Assembly: GCF_030160275.1 (NCBI RefSeq)
Contig: NZ_BSOA01000008.1
Location: 1 to 60,653, forward strand
DNA from: Dyella flagellata
GTDB taxonomy: Bacteria; Pseudomonadota; Gammaproteobacteria; Xanthomonadales; Rhodanobacteraceae
Length of the DNA: 60,653 nucleotides
Direction: 5' to 3'
Both the position numbers and the translations under genes were made by a program. The notes under the pieces were generated by a model. The model had not been told where the DNA came from, made no database searches, and was given only the letters and a program-made list of their open reading frames with translations. Below, in pieces: positions 26,611 through 35,281 of this stretch (its first letter is position 1; the number at the start of each line of letters is the position of its first letter).

Positions 26611-28191
26611 ATGAACGACACCACTACTCCTGCGATGCACACGGATGCACTGTACCGCCGTCATGCATGGGATGGCCGTGCGGCATCGGCGGCGCATGCA
26701 AGCCGGATCTGGTTGCTGGCCATCGTGATGCTTGGCCTGGCGGCGCGGCTGTTTCGCATCGACCACCAGTCGCTGTGGCTTGACGAAGCCTTGACGCTGC
26801 AGCGCATTCACCTGGACCTGTCCGGGCTGGTTGCCGACAGCTTCACCAACCGGCACATGCCGACCTATTTCCTGCTGTTGCGGCTGTTGTCCTTTTTCTT
26901 TGGTGCGGGCGATGCGTGGCTACGCATTCCGTCCGCGCTGTTCGGTGCGATGTCGGCAGGTATGGTGTACGTAACGGCCTCACGTATCGGTAGCCGTAAC
27001 GCGGGCATCATCGCTGGATTGTTGATGGCGCTGTCGCCGTTGCAAGTCCAGTACGGTCAGGAGGCGCGCTCATACACCTTGGTCATCTTCTTGATCATGG
27101 TGGCCCTGTGGGGCTTGTTGCGCCTTGCACGACATCCGCTGCGCGCAGCGGTTGATGTACGTGGCGCCGACGCCGAACGGATGGGGTGGGGCGCGTACGT
27201 AGGTGGCACCATCGCCGCGCTGGACGTGCTGGGCGATGCAGTGCCGTGGCTGATCGCAGCGAACCTTTCCTTGTGGCTGATCTGGCGCAGCCTTGCTCCT
27301 TCATCACAAACGCGTAACGCGTTCGGCCGCAACTGGCTTTGGAGCACCGTGATGATCGGGGTGTGCACGCTGCCGTTCTACGTAGCGATTTTCGCGGCGA
27401 GCGATGGCCATATGTTGCAGAAGTTCGACTGGATTCCCGAGCTGAGCTGGCAGCACATGTGGGTGGTGGCAGGCAGTGTCTATCTGATGCGCATGCTGGC
27501 GGTGGTCAAGTTCGACCTGATGCATACCGCCGTGCCCTTGCTGGGCCTGATGGTGGCGCTGGCCGGATGCGCCGGCGTGATCCGTACGCATCGAAGGCTC
27601 GAAGGACGCGTGCTGTTGCTGAGCGTATTGGTACTACCGTTGCTGATCCTGGGTGTTTCGCTGTTCAAGTCCATGCTGTTGCCACGCTACGTGCTGTGGA
27701 GCGCGGCGCCATTCTTCGTGCTGGCTGGCTTGGGTGCGGACCTGCTGCCGCGCCGTGCGCTGGCGATGGCCGCCACACTGTTGTTCCTGTTGGGTGCGGT
27801 GAACCTGGGGCCGGTCTATCGGATAGAAACCAAGCCGCGTTGGGACATGGCAGCGGCGACGCTGGCGGCCAACGTACGCCCGGGCGATACCGTGTTCACC
27901 GCCGATCCGAACGCGCCGACCATGCTCTCGATGCTGAAACCGAAAGGCGAGCTGCCGCTGGACGCCACCGCGCTGGTGACCTCACAGCTCGATGAAGCCT
28001 TGGCACGCTGGCGGCAAGGCAGCCGCGTGTGGGCGGTGAACGGACGCTCGGCGCTGGGTCAGCGCGAAGACCTGACGGATTTCAAAAATCGCATCGCAGC
28101 GCTGGGTACGCCTGCGGTGGAGATCCCCGAGGGCAAGGAAATCACCATCCTGATGTTCCCCGCGCCTGACGAAGAAGCAGAACCGAACTAG
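26611..28191 (+). CDS. Glycosyltransferase family 39-type membrane protein
   Basis: A 526-residue polytopic membrane protein with about ten to twelve helices. The N-terminal motif DHQSLWLDEALTLQRI near residues 51-66 carries the DE pair typical of PMT/ArnT-like GT-C enzymes, and HMPTYFLLLRLLSFFFG and PLQVQYGQEARSYTLVIFL near 135-160 fit the PMT_2 family. Such enzymes move sugars from polyprenyl-phosphate donors to periplasmic acceptors. Donor and acceptor are unknown. The 193-nt gap upstream (26418-26610) shows no recognisable element. Confidence 0.83.
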   Translation: MNDTTTPAMHTDALYRRHAWDGRAASAAHASRIWLLAIVMLGLAARLFRIDHQSLWLDEALTLQRIHLDLSGLVADSFTNRHMPTYFLLLRLLSFFFGAGDAWLRIPSALFGAMSAGMVYVTASRIGSRNAGIIAGLLMALSPLQVQYGQEARSYTLVIFLIMVALWGLLRLARHPLRAAVDVRGADAERMGWGAYVGGTIAALDVLGDAVPWLIAANLSLWLIWRSLAPSSQTRNAFGRNWLWSTVMIGVCTLPFYVAIFAASDGHMLQKFDWIPELSWQHMWVVAGSVYLMRMLAVVKFDLMHTAVPLLGLMVALAGCAGVIRTHRRLEGRVLLLSVLVLPLLILGVSLFKSMLLPRYVLWSAAPFFVLAGLGADLLPRRALAMAATLLFLLGAVNLGPVYRIETKPRWDMAAATLAANVRPGDTVFTADPNAPTMLSMLKPKGELPLDATALVTSQLDEALARWRQGSRVWAVNGRSALGQREDLTDFKNRIAALGTPAVEIPEGKEITILMFPAPDEEAEPN

Positions 28192-28203
28192 TTAGGGCAA
28201 GCA

Positions 28204-28229
28204 TAGGCTGGGATTGGCATCCCAGCCTA
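28204..28229. repeat. Palindromic repeat, copy D (minimal form)
   Basis: TAGGCTGGGA (28204-28213) and TCCCAGCCTA (28220-28229) form a perfect hairpin between two convergent genes. It is the core of the dispersed family. Confidence 0.7.
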
Positions 28230-28233
28230 GCTT

Positions 28234-28623
28234 TCAGCGGTATTGCTGGTGGCATTCGTGGCAAGTCTGGTCCACCGGCTTGAGCGCCGCGGCGAGTGCC
28301 GGGCAATCTGCGGGAGCCGACTGAGCGGCCGTCTGCAGGGCGGAATGCAATTTGCCGGACAGATCCTTGAAGGGCTGCGGCGCATCCGGAAAGGCGGCCG
28401 GGATGTCCGCAGCGATCATCTGCATGTGCTGCAGTTGGTCGAGATTGGCGGTGGCGTCGCAATGTTGCCCCTTCACCGCCTGCTGCAATTGATGCCGGTG
28501 AAAACCCATGGTCACCATCAGTGCCTCCGGGAACGGGTTGCGCTCGCTCAGCGCTCGCATGGTGAACACGGTACCGAGAATGCCGATGGCCAGACCCAGC
28601 ACGATCAGGAGCGCTGCACGCAT
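28234..28623 (-). CDS. Membrane-anchored small c-type cytochrome-like protein
   Basis: A 129-residue protein. One N-terminal hydrophobic segment (LLIVLGLAIGILGTVFTM) would anchor it with the rest in the periplasm. The only haem motif, CHECH, sits seven residues... near the very C terminus (TCHECHQQYR), as in class II cytochrome c' proteins, with a helical body before it. A Met in the first helix region (ALMVTMGFHRH) or His could serve as the other ligand. No redox partner is adjacent. Cytochrome c' family membership is likely but not certain. Confidence 0.75.
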   Translation of the reverse strand: MRAALLIVLGLAIGILGTVFTMRALSERNPFPEALMVTMGFHRHQLQQAVKGQHCDATANLDQLQHMQMIAADIPAAFPDAPQPFKDLSGKLHSALQTAAQSAPADCPALAAALKPVDQTCHECHQQYR

Positions 28624-28769
28624 TGCCTTACCTCTCCGAAGGACACTAGAGGCCGAGCTTAGCGCAAGATTCTTAGCGATCCCTTGGGCCGGGTAAAATA
28701 GGCAGGTCTTCTTAAGCCAGGTACCAACGTGAATCCTTGCGTTCCAGCGATGGCGGCCGGTGGCCGCTC

Positions 28770-29552
28770 ATGAGCCATGAGTATCCCTCTGAGCGCTTCG
28801 ATGGTGTCGAGCGGCTGTACGGTGCCGGCAGCGTGGCAAAGCTGGCGCATAAACATGTCTGCGTGATTGGCATCGGCGGCGTTGGCTCCTGGGCGGCCGA
28901 GGCTTTGGCGCGTACCGGAGTGGGCAGGCTGACGCTGATCGATGCGGATGAAGTTTGCGTCTCCAACACCAACCGTCAGTTGCATGCGCTGGATGGCGAG
29001 TATGGCAAGCCCAAGGTGGGCGTGATCGCGGCTCGCGCGCATGCGATCAACCCGGCGATCCGCCTGGAAGCCATCGAGCGTTTTCTCACGCCCGCCACGC
29101 TGGATGAATTGCTGGGCCGTGGCTATGACGTCGTGCTGGATGCCTGCGATGCGTTCCGCGTCAAGCTGGAAGCCATCGCCTGGTGCCGCCGCCGCAAGCT
29201 GCCGATGGTTACGGTCGGCTCGGCCGGTGGCCGCACCGATCCCACGCAGATTCGCGTGCGCGATCTTTCGCGTACCGAGCATGATGCGATGTTCAGCCTG
29301 ATCCGAAAGAAGCTTCGCCAGGATTTCGGCTTCCCGCGTAATCCCGATCGCTACTTCGGCGTGTCGGCGGTGTATTCACTGCAAAACGTGCAGTACCCGC
29401 AACCGGATGGAACGGTGTGTGGCACCCGCCCACCCGGAGGTGACTCGTTGAACCTCGCCTGCGGAGGCGGCCTGGGCGCCGCCACGCATGTTACCGGTGC
29501 GTTCGCGTTTGCGGCGGTAGGGAAGGTGATGGAGAAACTGCTGGAGCGCTGA
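28770..29552 (+). CDS. tcdA: tRNA threonylcarbamoyladenosine dehydratase
   Basis: A 260-residue ThiF/E1-like enzyme that cyclises t6A37 of tRNA to ct6A. The ATP-binding motif is VIGIGGVGSWAAEALARTGVG near residues 31-51, followed by LIDADEVCVSNTNRQLHA near 54-71. DACDAFRVKLEAI near 121 and the C-terminal Cys-containing GDSLNLACGGGLGAATHVTG match TcdA (CsdL/YgdL). The ATG at 28770 gives the family start MSHEY..RFDGVERLYG; a longer in-frame start at 28737 is less likely. It is convergent with phaB. Confidence 0.93.
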   Translation: MSHEYPSERFDGVERLYGAGSVAKLAHKHVCVIGIGGVGSWAAEALARTGVGRLTLIDADEVCVSNTNRQLHALDGEYGKPKVGVIAARAHAINPAIRLEAIERFLTPATLDELLGRGYDVVLDACDAFRVKLEAIAWCRRRKLPMVTVGSAGGRTDPTQIRVRDLSRTEHDAMFSLIRKKLRQDFGFPRNPDRYFGVSAVYSLQNVQYPQPDGTVCGTRPPGGDSLNLACGGGLGAATHVTGAFAFAAVGKVMEKLLER

Positions 29553-29587
29553 TAGCTGTTCTTGGCCGGGACGTATGTCCATCCCTT

Positions 29588-29622
29588 CGCATAACCCTCT
29601 CCCGTTGGGGGAGGGTTATGCG
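29588..29622. terminator. Bidirectional hairpin between tcdA and phaB
   Basis: CGCATAACCCTC pairs with GAGGGTTATGCG around a CCC/GGG extension and short loop. It lies between two convergent genes and can end both transcripts. Confidence 0.65.
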
Positions 29623-29630
29623 GTACGGCA

Positions 29631-30371
29631 TTACCAACCCATGTAGTGGCCGCCATTGATCGCCAGGTTTGCACCGGTGATCCAGCTGGCTTCCTGGGTG
29701 GTGAAGAAGGCCACCGCATGGGCGATTTCCTCCGGCTTGCCAAGCCGGCCGACGGGAATCTGTGCGACGATCTTCTCGCGCACTTCCTCCGGTACGGCCA
29801 TCACCATGTCGGTGGCGACGTAGCCGGGCGAGACGGTGTTCACGGTGATGCCGAAGCGCGCATTTTCCTGGGCCAGCGAAATGGTGAAGCCGTGCATGCC
29901 GGCTTTCGCAGCCGCGTAGTTGGCTTGGCCGTACTGGCCCTTCTGGCCGTTGATCGAGCTGATCTGCACGATGCGGCCCCACTTGCGCGTGCGCATGTCT
30001 TCGATCACCGGACGGGTGACGTTGAAGCAGGCGTTGAGATTGGTGTTCACCACGTCCATCCACTGCTGGTAGGTCATTTTGTGGAACGTGGTATCGCGGG
30101 TGATGCCGGCGTTGTTGACCAGGATATCCACCGGACCCAGCTTGTGGTGGATCGCGTCGATCATGCTTTGGCAGGAGCCTGGATCGGATACGTCGCCAAG
30201 TACGGTGGTGACTTCGATGCCATCTTGCGCCATGACCTTGCGCCAGGCTTCGGCCTTCGCCTCGTCACGATAGTTTGTGACAACTTTATGTCCCTGTTTG
30301 GCCAGGTAGCGCACGATCGCCGTACCAATCCCACCGGTGCCGCCTGTAACCAGAGCCGTACGCTGAGTCAT
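29631..30371 (-). CDS. phaB: Acetoacetyl-CoA reductase
   Basis: A 246-residue classical short-chain dehydrogenase. TGGTGGIGTAIVRYLAKQGH (residues 8-27) binds NADPH, NNAGITRD (near 88) and the catalytic SSINGQ...YAAAKAGMHGF (Tyr-x3-Lys near 152-156) are intact, and SPGYVATDMVMAVPEEV near 183 is diagnostic for PhaB. It reduces acetoacetyl-CoA to (R)-3-hydroxybutyryl-CoA for polyhydroxybutyrate. The ATG at 30371 has AAGGAGAAC as ribosome site. PhaA and PhaC are not in the window. Confidence 0.92.
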   Translation of the reverse strand: MTQRTALVTGGTGGIGTAIVRYLAKQGHKVVTNYRDEAKAEAWRKVMAQDGIEVTTVLGDVSDPGSCQSMIDAIHHKLGPVDILVNNAGITRDTTFHKMTYQQWMDVVNTNLNACFNVTRPVIEDMRTRKWGRIVQISSINGQKGQYGQANYAAAKAGMHGFTISLAQENARFGITVNTVSPGYVATDMVMAVPEEVREKIVAQIPVGRLGKPEEIAHAVAFFTTQEASWITGANLAINGGHYMGW

Positions 30372-30509
30372 GCCTGTTCTCCTTGGAATGTCTACGTAAT
30401 GAGTACCGCGCAAGGCGCGCGAACCCTTTGAGGTTATACGCAGACATCACAAAGGCATAGCGGTTCTGGACAGCACGCCACAGCTGCGCATCGGTTCGTT
30501 ATACAGGGT

Positions 30510-30597
30510 TAAGGATGCTCTGATCCATGCCGCGTGCCCGGCATAACGTCCAGAAGGCCTGCAGGTGTTTCACGCGGCATGGATCAGAGCATCCTTA
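30510..30597. repeat. 27-bp perfect inverted repeat at the gluQ 3' end
   Basis: Arms at 30510-30536 and 30571-30597, separated by 34 nt, are perfect reverse complements (left arm begins TAAGGATGCTCTGATCCATG). The right arm supplies the TAA stop of gluQ. It is unlike the other two repeat families. Confidence 0.85.
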
Positions 30598-31461
30598 AGC
30601 CGGGCGATGATCGCTGCATTGCGTCATACGACGCGGTTCGAAATCCGCGAGCGCCGCTTCCAGCAAGGCGGATGGATGGACGGCCGTTTCCGCTGGCGTG
30701 ATGCCAAGAAACCTGAGCGCACGGTGCAGAGCCGGCAGAGGGCTGGAAGAGTCCACTTCGCGCGCCCGATCGGACTTGGACAATTTGCGGCCTTCGGCAT
30801 CCAGTACCAGCGGCAGATGCAGGTAACGTGGCGTAGGCAAGCCCAGGCAACGCTGCAGCCAGATCTGCCTGGGCGTGGAATCCTTGAGATCGCTGCCGCG
30901 CACCACCTGGGTGATGCCTTGCCAGGCATCGTCCACCACGCACGCCAGCTGGTAGGAGTAGTAGCCCTCCACGCGGCGGATCACGAAGTCGCCCACGTTG
31001 TCGCGCAAGCGCTGCTGCTGCGGACCTTGCAGGTCGTCGATGAAGGAGATGGCTTCATCCGCCACCCGGACGCGCCAGGCCGGCGTGCGCTGGGAATCAG
31101 GTCGCGCAACGCAGCGACCGTCGCGATGGATGCCGCCCGTCGCGGCCAGATCGCTGCGGCTGCACCAGCAGGGAAACACGAGATCGGCCTTCCGCAGCTG
31201 CTCGAAGGCGGCTGCATAGGCGGCAACCCTGGATGACTGATAGATGACCGGCTCGTCCGCTAGCAGGCCGAACGCAGGCAGGGCGCCGAGGATGGCAGCC
31301 GCGGAGCCGGCTACCTCGCGGGGCGGATCAATGTCCTCCATGCGTACCAGCCATTGCCCGCCCGCATGGCGTGCGCATAGCCAACTGCCCACGGCGGCGA
31401 CCAGGGATCCCGCGTGCAGAAGGCCGGTAGGGGAGGGGGCGAAACGTCCGCGATAACTCAT
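30595..31461 (-). CDS. gluQ: Glutamyl-Q tRNA(Asp) synthetase
   Basis: A 288-residue truncated GluRS paralogue that places glutamate on queuosine-34 of tRNA(Asp). The class I HIGH equivalent is FAPSPTGLLHAGSL (residues 7-20), a zinc-type cysteine set is FPCWCSR near 96-102 with RC near 116, and the KMSKS equivalent is GRKLSKSDRA near 229-238. No anticodon-binding domain is present, as expected. The stop codon lies at the edge of the inverted repeat. Confidence 0.92.
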   Translation of the reverse strand: MSYRGRFAPSPTGLLHAGSLVAAVGSWLCARHAGGQWLVRMEDIDPPREVAGSAAAILGALPAFGLLADEPVIYQSSRVAAYAAAFEQLRKADLVFPCWCSRSDLAATGGIHRDGRCVARPDSQRTPAWRVRVADEAISFIDDLQGPQQQRLRDNVGDFVIRRVEGYYSYQLACVVDDAWQGITQVVRGSDLKDSTPRQIWLQRCLGLPTPRYLHLPLVLDAEGRKLSKSDRAREVDSSSPLPALHRALRFLGITPAETAVHPSALLEAALADFEPRRMTQCSDHRPA

Positions 31462-31594
31462 CGCGCCATTCTACGTAAGCAGGGTGGAAACTCCGCGCCG
31501 CGCCAGCGGTCTTTGCTTAGCCCTTGAAAAACCGGCACTTGGACCGAACCTCGGTGGTCGGATTACCATTGCCCCTTCGGAGTGACATTTAGGG

Positions 31595-32488
31595 ATGACC
31601 ATGCGCCGCATCGCACTTTTCCTACTCACCAACATTGCTGTCCTGCTGCTGCTGAGCATCGTCTGCCACGTGTTCGGCATCGATCAGTGGGCGGCCGCGC
31701 GCGGCTACGGCGGCATGGGCGGCCTGCTCGCCTATGCGGCGGTCTTCGGCATGGGCGGCGCCTTCATCTCGCTGGCCATGTCCAAGTGGATGGCGAAGAT
31801 GACCACCGGCGCGCGCGTGATCGAGCAGCCGCAGAACGAGGCCGAACGCTGGCTGGTCGACACAGTGCGCCATCACGCGCAGAGCGCCGGCATCGGTATG
31901 CCCGAAGTGGCGGTCTACGATGCGCCGGAAATGAACGCCTTCGCCACCGGCATGAGCAGGAATCATGCACTGGTGGCAGTCAGCACCGGCCTGTTGCAGC
32001 AGATGGACCGCCAGCAGGTGGCCGCCGTGCTCGGACATGAGATCGGCCACGTGGCCAATGGCGACATGGTCACCCTTACCTTGATCCAGGGCGTGCTCAA
32101 CACGCTGGTGATCGTGGCCGCGCGCATCGTCGGCCGTCTGGTAGACAGCTGGCTTTCCGGTGGCCGCGAGCGTGAAGGCACCGGCATCGGTTATTTCGTG
32201 TCGGTGATCGTGCTGCAGCTGGTGTTCGGCTTGTTCGCCTCGATGATCGTGATGGCGTTCTCGCGCTGGCGCGAATTCCGGGCCGATGCCGCCGGCGCCA
32301 AACTGGCCGGTCGCGGCGCGATGGTCTCCGCGCTGCAGCGCCTGCAGCTCAACCATGGCGAAAGCAGCTTGCCCAAGGCGATGGCCGCCTTCGGCATATC
32401 CGGTCCGCTGGCGCAGGGCCTGCAGCGCCTGTTCATGAGCCACCCGCCGCTGGAAGAACGCATCGCGGCGTTGCAGAAGCAGATGTGA
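31595..32488 (+). CDS. htpX: Membrane zinc protease HtpX
   Basis: A 297-residue inner-membrane protease for quality control of membrane proteins. Two N-terminal helices (residues 4-25 and about 35-55), zinc motif LGHEIGHVANGD near 148-159 and two more hydrophobic segments near 165-182 and 198-220. The metal ligand Glu is in FREFRADAAGAKLAGR near 228. An ATG six nt downstream (31601) has AGGG at better distance and may be the true start. No heat-shock promoter was identified. Confidence 0.93.
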   Translation: MTMRRIALFLLTNIAVLLLLSIVCHVFGIDQWAAARGYGGMGGLLAYAAVFGMGGAFISLAMSKWMAKMTTGARVIEQPQNEAERWLVDTVRHHAQSAGIGMPEVAVYDAPEMNAFATGMSRNHALVAVSTGLLQQMDRQQVAAVLGHEIGHVANGDMVTLTLIQGVLNTLVIVAARIVGRLVDSWLSGGREREGTGIGYFVSVIVLQLVFGLFASMIVMAFSRWREFRADAAGAKLAGRGAMVSALQRLQLNHGESSLPKAMAAFGISGPLAQGLQRLFMSHPPLEERIAALQKQM

Positions 32489-32494
32489 TGTCTT

Positions 32495-32528
32495 GCGCCC
32501 CCCTGTTGCAGGGAGGGCGCTCGTTTTT
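32495..32528 (+). terminator. Intrinsic terminator after htpX
   Basis: GCGCCCCCCTG pairs with CAGGGAGGGCGC with one mismatch and is followed by TCGTTTTT. Confidence 0.7.
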
Positions 32529-32626
32529 CCGCTCCCTTTTGGGGAGGAGCAGATAAACCTGTTTTCTCTCCGGAACGACCGGGCGCCGTTCATTCTTTGT
32601 TGCCTGACAAACCTTCGACGACACCT

Positions 32627-34495
32627 ATGACCGCCATAGCCGAAACCCGCAAATTCGAAGCCGAAGTCGCCCAGGTGCTGCACCTGGTGACCCACTCGCT
32701 GTACTCGCACAAGGAAATCTTCCTGCGCGAGCTGATCTCCAACGCATCGGACGCTTGCGACAAGCTGCGTTTCGAGTCCATCGGCAAGCCCGAGCTGCTC
32801 GCCGGCGACGCCGAGCTGCATATCGACGTAAGCTGGGATGCCGACCAACGCACGGTCACCGTGCGCGACAACGGCGTCGGCATGAGCCGCGAGGAAATCG
32901 TCGCCAACCTGGGCACCATCGCCAGCTCCGGCACGCGTCGTTTCCTGGAAGCAATGAGTGCCGAGCAGAAAGGCGACGCGCGCCTGATCGGCCAGTTTGG
33001 CGTGGGTTTTTACTCGGCCTTCGTGGTGGCCGACAAAGTTACCGTGCTCAGCCGCCGTGCCGGCGTGCCAGCCGGTGAGGGCGTGAAATGGGAAAGTGAC
33101 GGCAAGGGCGAGTACTCGCTGGAGCAGGTCGAGCTGCCCGAACGCGGCACCGCGATCGTGCTGCATCTGAAAGCCGATGAGGACACGTTCCTCAAGCGCT
33201 GGGAACTGCGTTCGCTGATCACGCGCTACTCCGATCATGTCGCCTTTCCGATTCGCATGCCGGAGGAGAAGGACGGCAAGCCCAGCGAAACATGGGAAAC
33301 CGTCAATGCGGCTTCTGCGCTATGGACCAAGTCCAAAAGCGAACTCAGCGACGAGGAATACCAGAGTTTCTACAAGTCGCTGGGCCACGATTTCAACGAC
33401 GCGCTGGCCTGGACGCACAACCGCGTCGAAGGCAACCAGAGCTATATCACCCTGCTTTACCTGCCTTCGCAGCCGCCCTTCGAGCTGATGATGGGCGGCC
33501 GGGATGAGCGCAAGGGCCTGAAGCTCTACATCAAGCGCGTCTTCATCATGGATGCGGCCGAAGCCTTGCTGCCCAACTACCTGCGCTTCGTGCGTGGCGT
33601 GGTGGACGCCGACGATCTGCCGCTCAACGTGAGCCGCGAGATCCTGCAGCACAATCGCCAGCTCGAACGGATCAAAGCCGCCTGCGTGAAGCGCGTGCTG
33701 GACCTGATCGAAAAGCTGGCCAAGGACGAGCCGGAGAAGTTCCACACCTTCTACCAGGCCTTCGGCAACACGCTCAAGGAAGGCATCGCGGAAGATCAGG
33801 CCAACCGCGAGCGCATCGCCAAGCTGCTGCGCTTCGCTTCCACCAAGGGCGAGGGCAGCGCGCGCAACGTAGCGTTGGACGATTACATCGGCCGCATGCC
33901 GGTGAGCCAGGACACCATCTGGTACATCACGGCCGACAGCCACGCCGCCGCCGCTGGCAGCCCGCAGCTGGAAGCGTTCAAGGCCAAGGACATCGAAGTG
34001 CTGCTGATGTCCGACCGCATCGACGAATGGATGCTGGGCAGCCTCAACGAATATGCCGGCAAGAAGCTGCGCAATGTCGCCAAGGGCGAACTGCCGCTGG
34101 ATGAGGAAGCGAAGAAGCAGCAGGAAGAAGCGAGCAAGGCCGCCGAGCCGCTGCTCAACAAGCTGAAGGAGTTGCTGGGCGATCGCGTCGGCGACGTGAA
34201 GGTTTCGGCGCGCCTGACCGATTCACCGTCATGCCTGGCTTTGTCCGATTACGAGATGGCCCCGCATCTGGCGCGCCTGCTGCGCGAGGCTGGGCATGAC
34301 ATGCCCAGCAGCAAACCTACGCTGGAGATCAATCCGCAACATGCCCTGCTCAAGCGGGTGGAAGCGGAGAGTGATGCAGGCAAGGCGAAGGATCTGGCCA
34401 ACCTGCTGTTGGAACAGGCGGAGATCGCTGCGGGAGCGCCGTTGCCCGATCCTGCGGCTTTCGTACAGCGCTTGAATCGCGTGTTGCTGGGTTAA
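32627..34495 (+). CDS. htpG: Chaperone HtpG (Hsp90)
   Basis: A 622-residue bacterial Hsp90. The GHKL ATPase domain shows FLRELISNASDACDKLR near residues 27-43, RDNGVGMSREE near 80-90 and GQFGVGFYSAFVVADKV near 120-136. The middle-domain segment LPLNVSREILQHNRQL near 325-340 holds the catalytic Arg, and the C-terminal dimerisation domain is complete. The ATG at 32627 begins the homology (MTAIAETRKFEAEV). It follows htpX as two stress-protein genes, but the hairpin between suggests separate transcripts. Confidence 0.97.
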   Translation: MTAIAETRKFEAEVAQVLHLVTHSLYSHKEIFLRELISNASDACDKLRFESIGKPELLAGDAELHIDVSWDADQRTVTVRDNGVGMSREEIVANLGTIASSGTRRFLEAMSAEQKGDARLIGQFGVGFYSAFVVADKVTVLSRRAGVPAGEGVKWESDGKGEYSLEQVELPERGTAIVLHLKADEDTFLKRWELRSLITRYSDHVAFPIRMPEEKDGKPSETWETVNAASALWTKSKSELSDEEYQSFYKSLGHDFNDALAWTHNRVEGNQSYITLLYLPSQPPFELMMGGRDERKGLKLYIKRVFIMDAAEALLPNYLRFVRGVVDADDLPLNVSREILQHNRQLERIKAACVKRVLDLIEKLAKDEPEKFHTFYQAFGNTLKEGIAEDQANRERIAKLLRFASTKGEGSARNVALDDYIGRMPVSQDTIWYITADSHAAAAGSPQLEAFKAKDIEVLLMSDRIDEWMLGSLNEYAGKKLRNVAKGELPLDEEAKKQQEEASKAAEPLLNKLKELLGDRVGDVKVSARLTDSPSCLALSDYEMAPHLARLLREAGHDMPSSKPTLEINPQHALLKRVEAESDAGKAKDLANLLLEQAEIAAGAPLPDPAAFVQRLNRVLLG

Positions 34496-34520
34496 CGACA
34501 TCCTCATCCGATAGCCCACA

Positions 34521-34556
34521 TGGCCGTCATTCCCGCGTTCGCGGGAATGACGGCCA
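34521..34556. repeat. REP-like palindrome between htpG and the TRIC gene
   Basis: TGGCCGTCATTCCCGCG and its exact complement with a 2-nt centre. It is the single-arm form of the repeat at 10187-10268 and lies between convergent genes. Confidence 0.8.
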
Positions 34557-34562
34557 TTGGGA

Positions 34563-35174
34563 TTACGTTGCGATGAGGTGTAGGCGAGGCAAGTGCGCGC
34601 CCCATACCACGGCCAGCAAACGCATCAAAAGGATCACTGCCACGCCCGCACTTACGGCAATGCCGCGCGGCAGGCCCAGCTTCTGCAAAGTCAGGTATGC
34701 CACGATGCCCGCGATCGCGGCCGTGGCGTAAAGATCTTGCTGAAAGATCAACGGCACGCGCGCACTCATCACGTCACGCAGCATGCCTCCGGCCGTGCCG
34801 GTCATGGTGCCCATCAATACCGCGATCAACGGCGACAATCCCTGTGCTTCGGCGATCTGTGCGCCGCTGATGGCAAACAGCGCCAATCCCAATGCATCGG
34901 CAATCAGAAAGCCGTGGCCAGGCGGCGGAAGGAAGCTGAGGTAGAGCATGGACAGCGCAGCGGCGAGCACAATCACCAAGAGATAGCGCGTATCCCGCAC
35001 CCAGAAGATCGGATGGCGATCGAGCAGCAGGTCGCGCAGGGTGCCGCCGCCGATGGCAGTTAATGCCGCCAATGCCAAGCCGCCGAGCAGATCCAGGCCG
35101 GAGTGTGCAGCTACGAGCACTCCGCTGACCGCAAACACGGCCACTCCGATCAGATCCAACAGATAAAGCAGCAT
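34563..35174 (-). CDS. TRIC/UPF0126-type cation channel
   Basis: A 203-residue membrane protein made of two repeats of three helices. The conserved glycine/arginine motif occurs once per repeat: AIGGGTLRDLLLDRHPIFWV near residues 41-60 and TGTAGGMLRDVMSARVPLIF near 123-142. This is the UPF0126 (YadS/YicG) family, shown structurally to be prokaryotic TRIC channels that pass monovalent cations. Physiological role in this organism unknown. Confidence 0.9.
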   Translation of the reverse strand: MLLYLLDLIGVAVFAVSGVLVAAHSGLDLLGGLALAALTAIGGGTLRDLLLDRHPIFWVRDTRYLLVIVLAAALSMLYLSFLPPPGHGFLIADALGLALFAISGAQIAEAQGLSPLIAVLMGTMTGTAGGMLRDVMSARVPLIFQQDLYATAAIAGIVAYLTLQKLGLPRGIAVSAGVAVILLMRLLAVVWGAHLPRLHLIAT

Positions 35175-35194
35175 CTGGATTCCCTAAGCAGATT

Positions 35195-35270
35195 GCGCGT
35201 AGGCTGGGATGATAATCCCAGCTTTCCATCGCGCATCCCGATGCCGGGATTGCCATCCCAGCCTACGCGC
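35195..35270. repeat. 76-nt palindromic intergenic repeat, copy E
   Basis: Outer arms GCGCGTAGGC (35195-35204) and GCCTACGCGC (35261-35270), inner GGGATGATAATCCC and GGGATTGCCATCCC. It is the best-preserved copy, with each half forming its own hairpin, and ends 12 nt before hslR. Confidence 0.85.
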
Positions 35271-35281
35271 TTACATGCCCA

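Noticed and set aside
31622..33238. A 538-codon antisense frame across htpX and htpG
   Set aside because: It crosses two well-supported genes and a terminator and shows no family signature.
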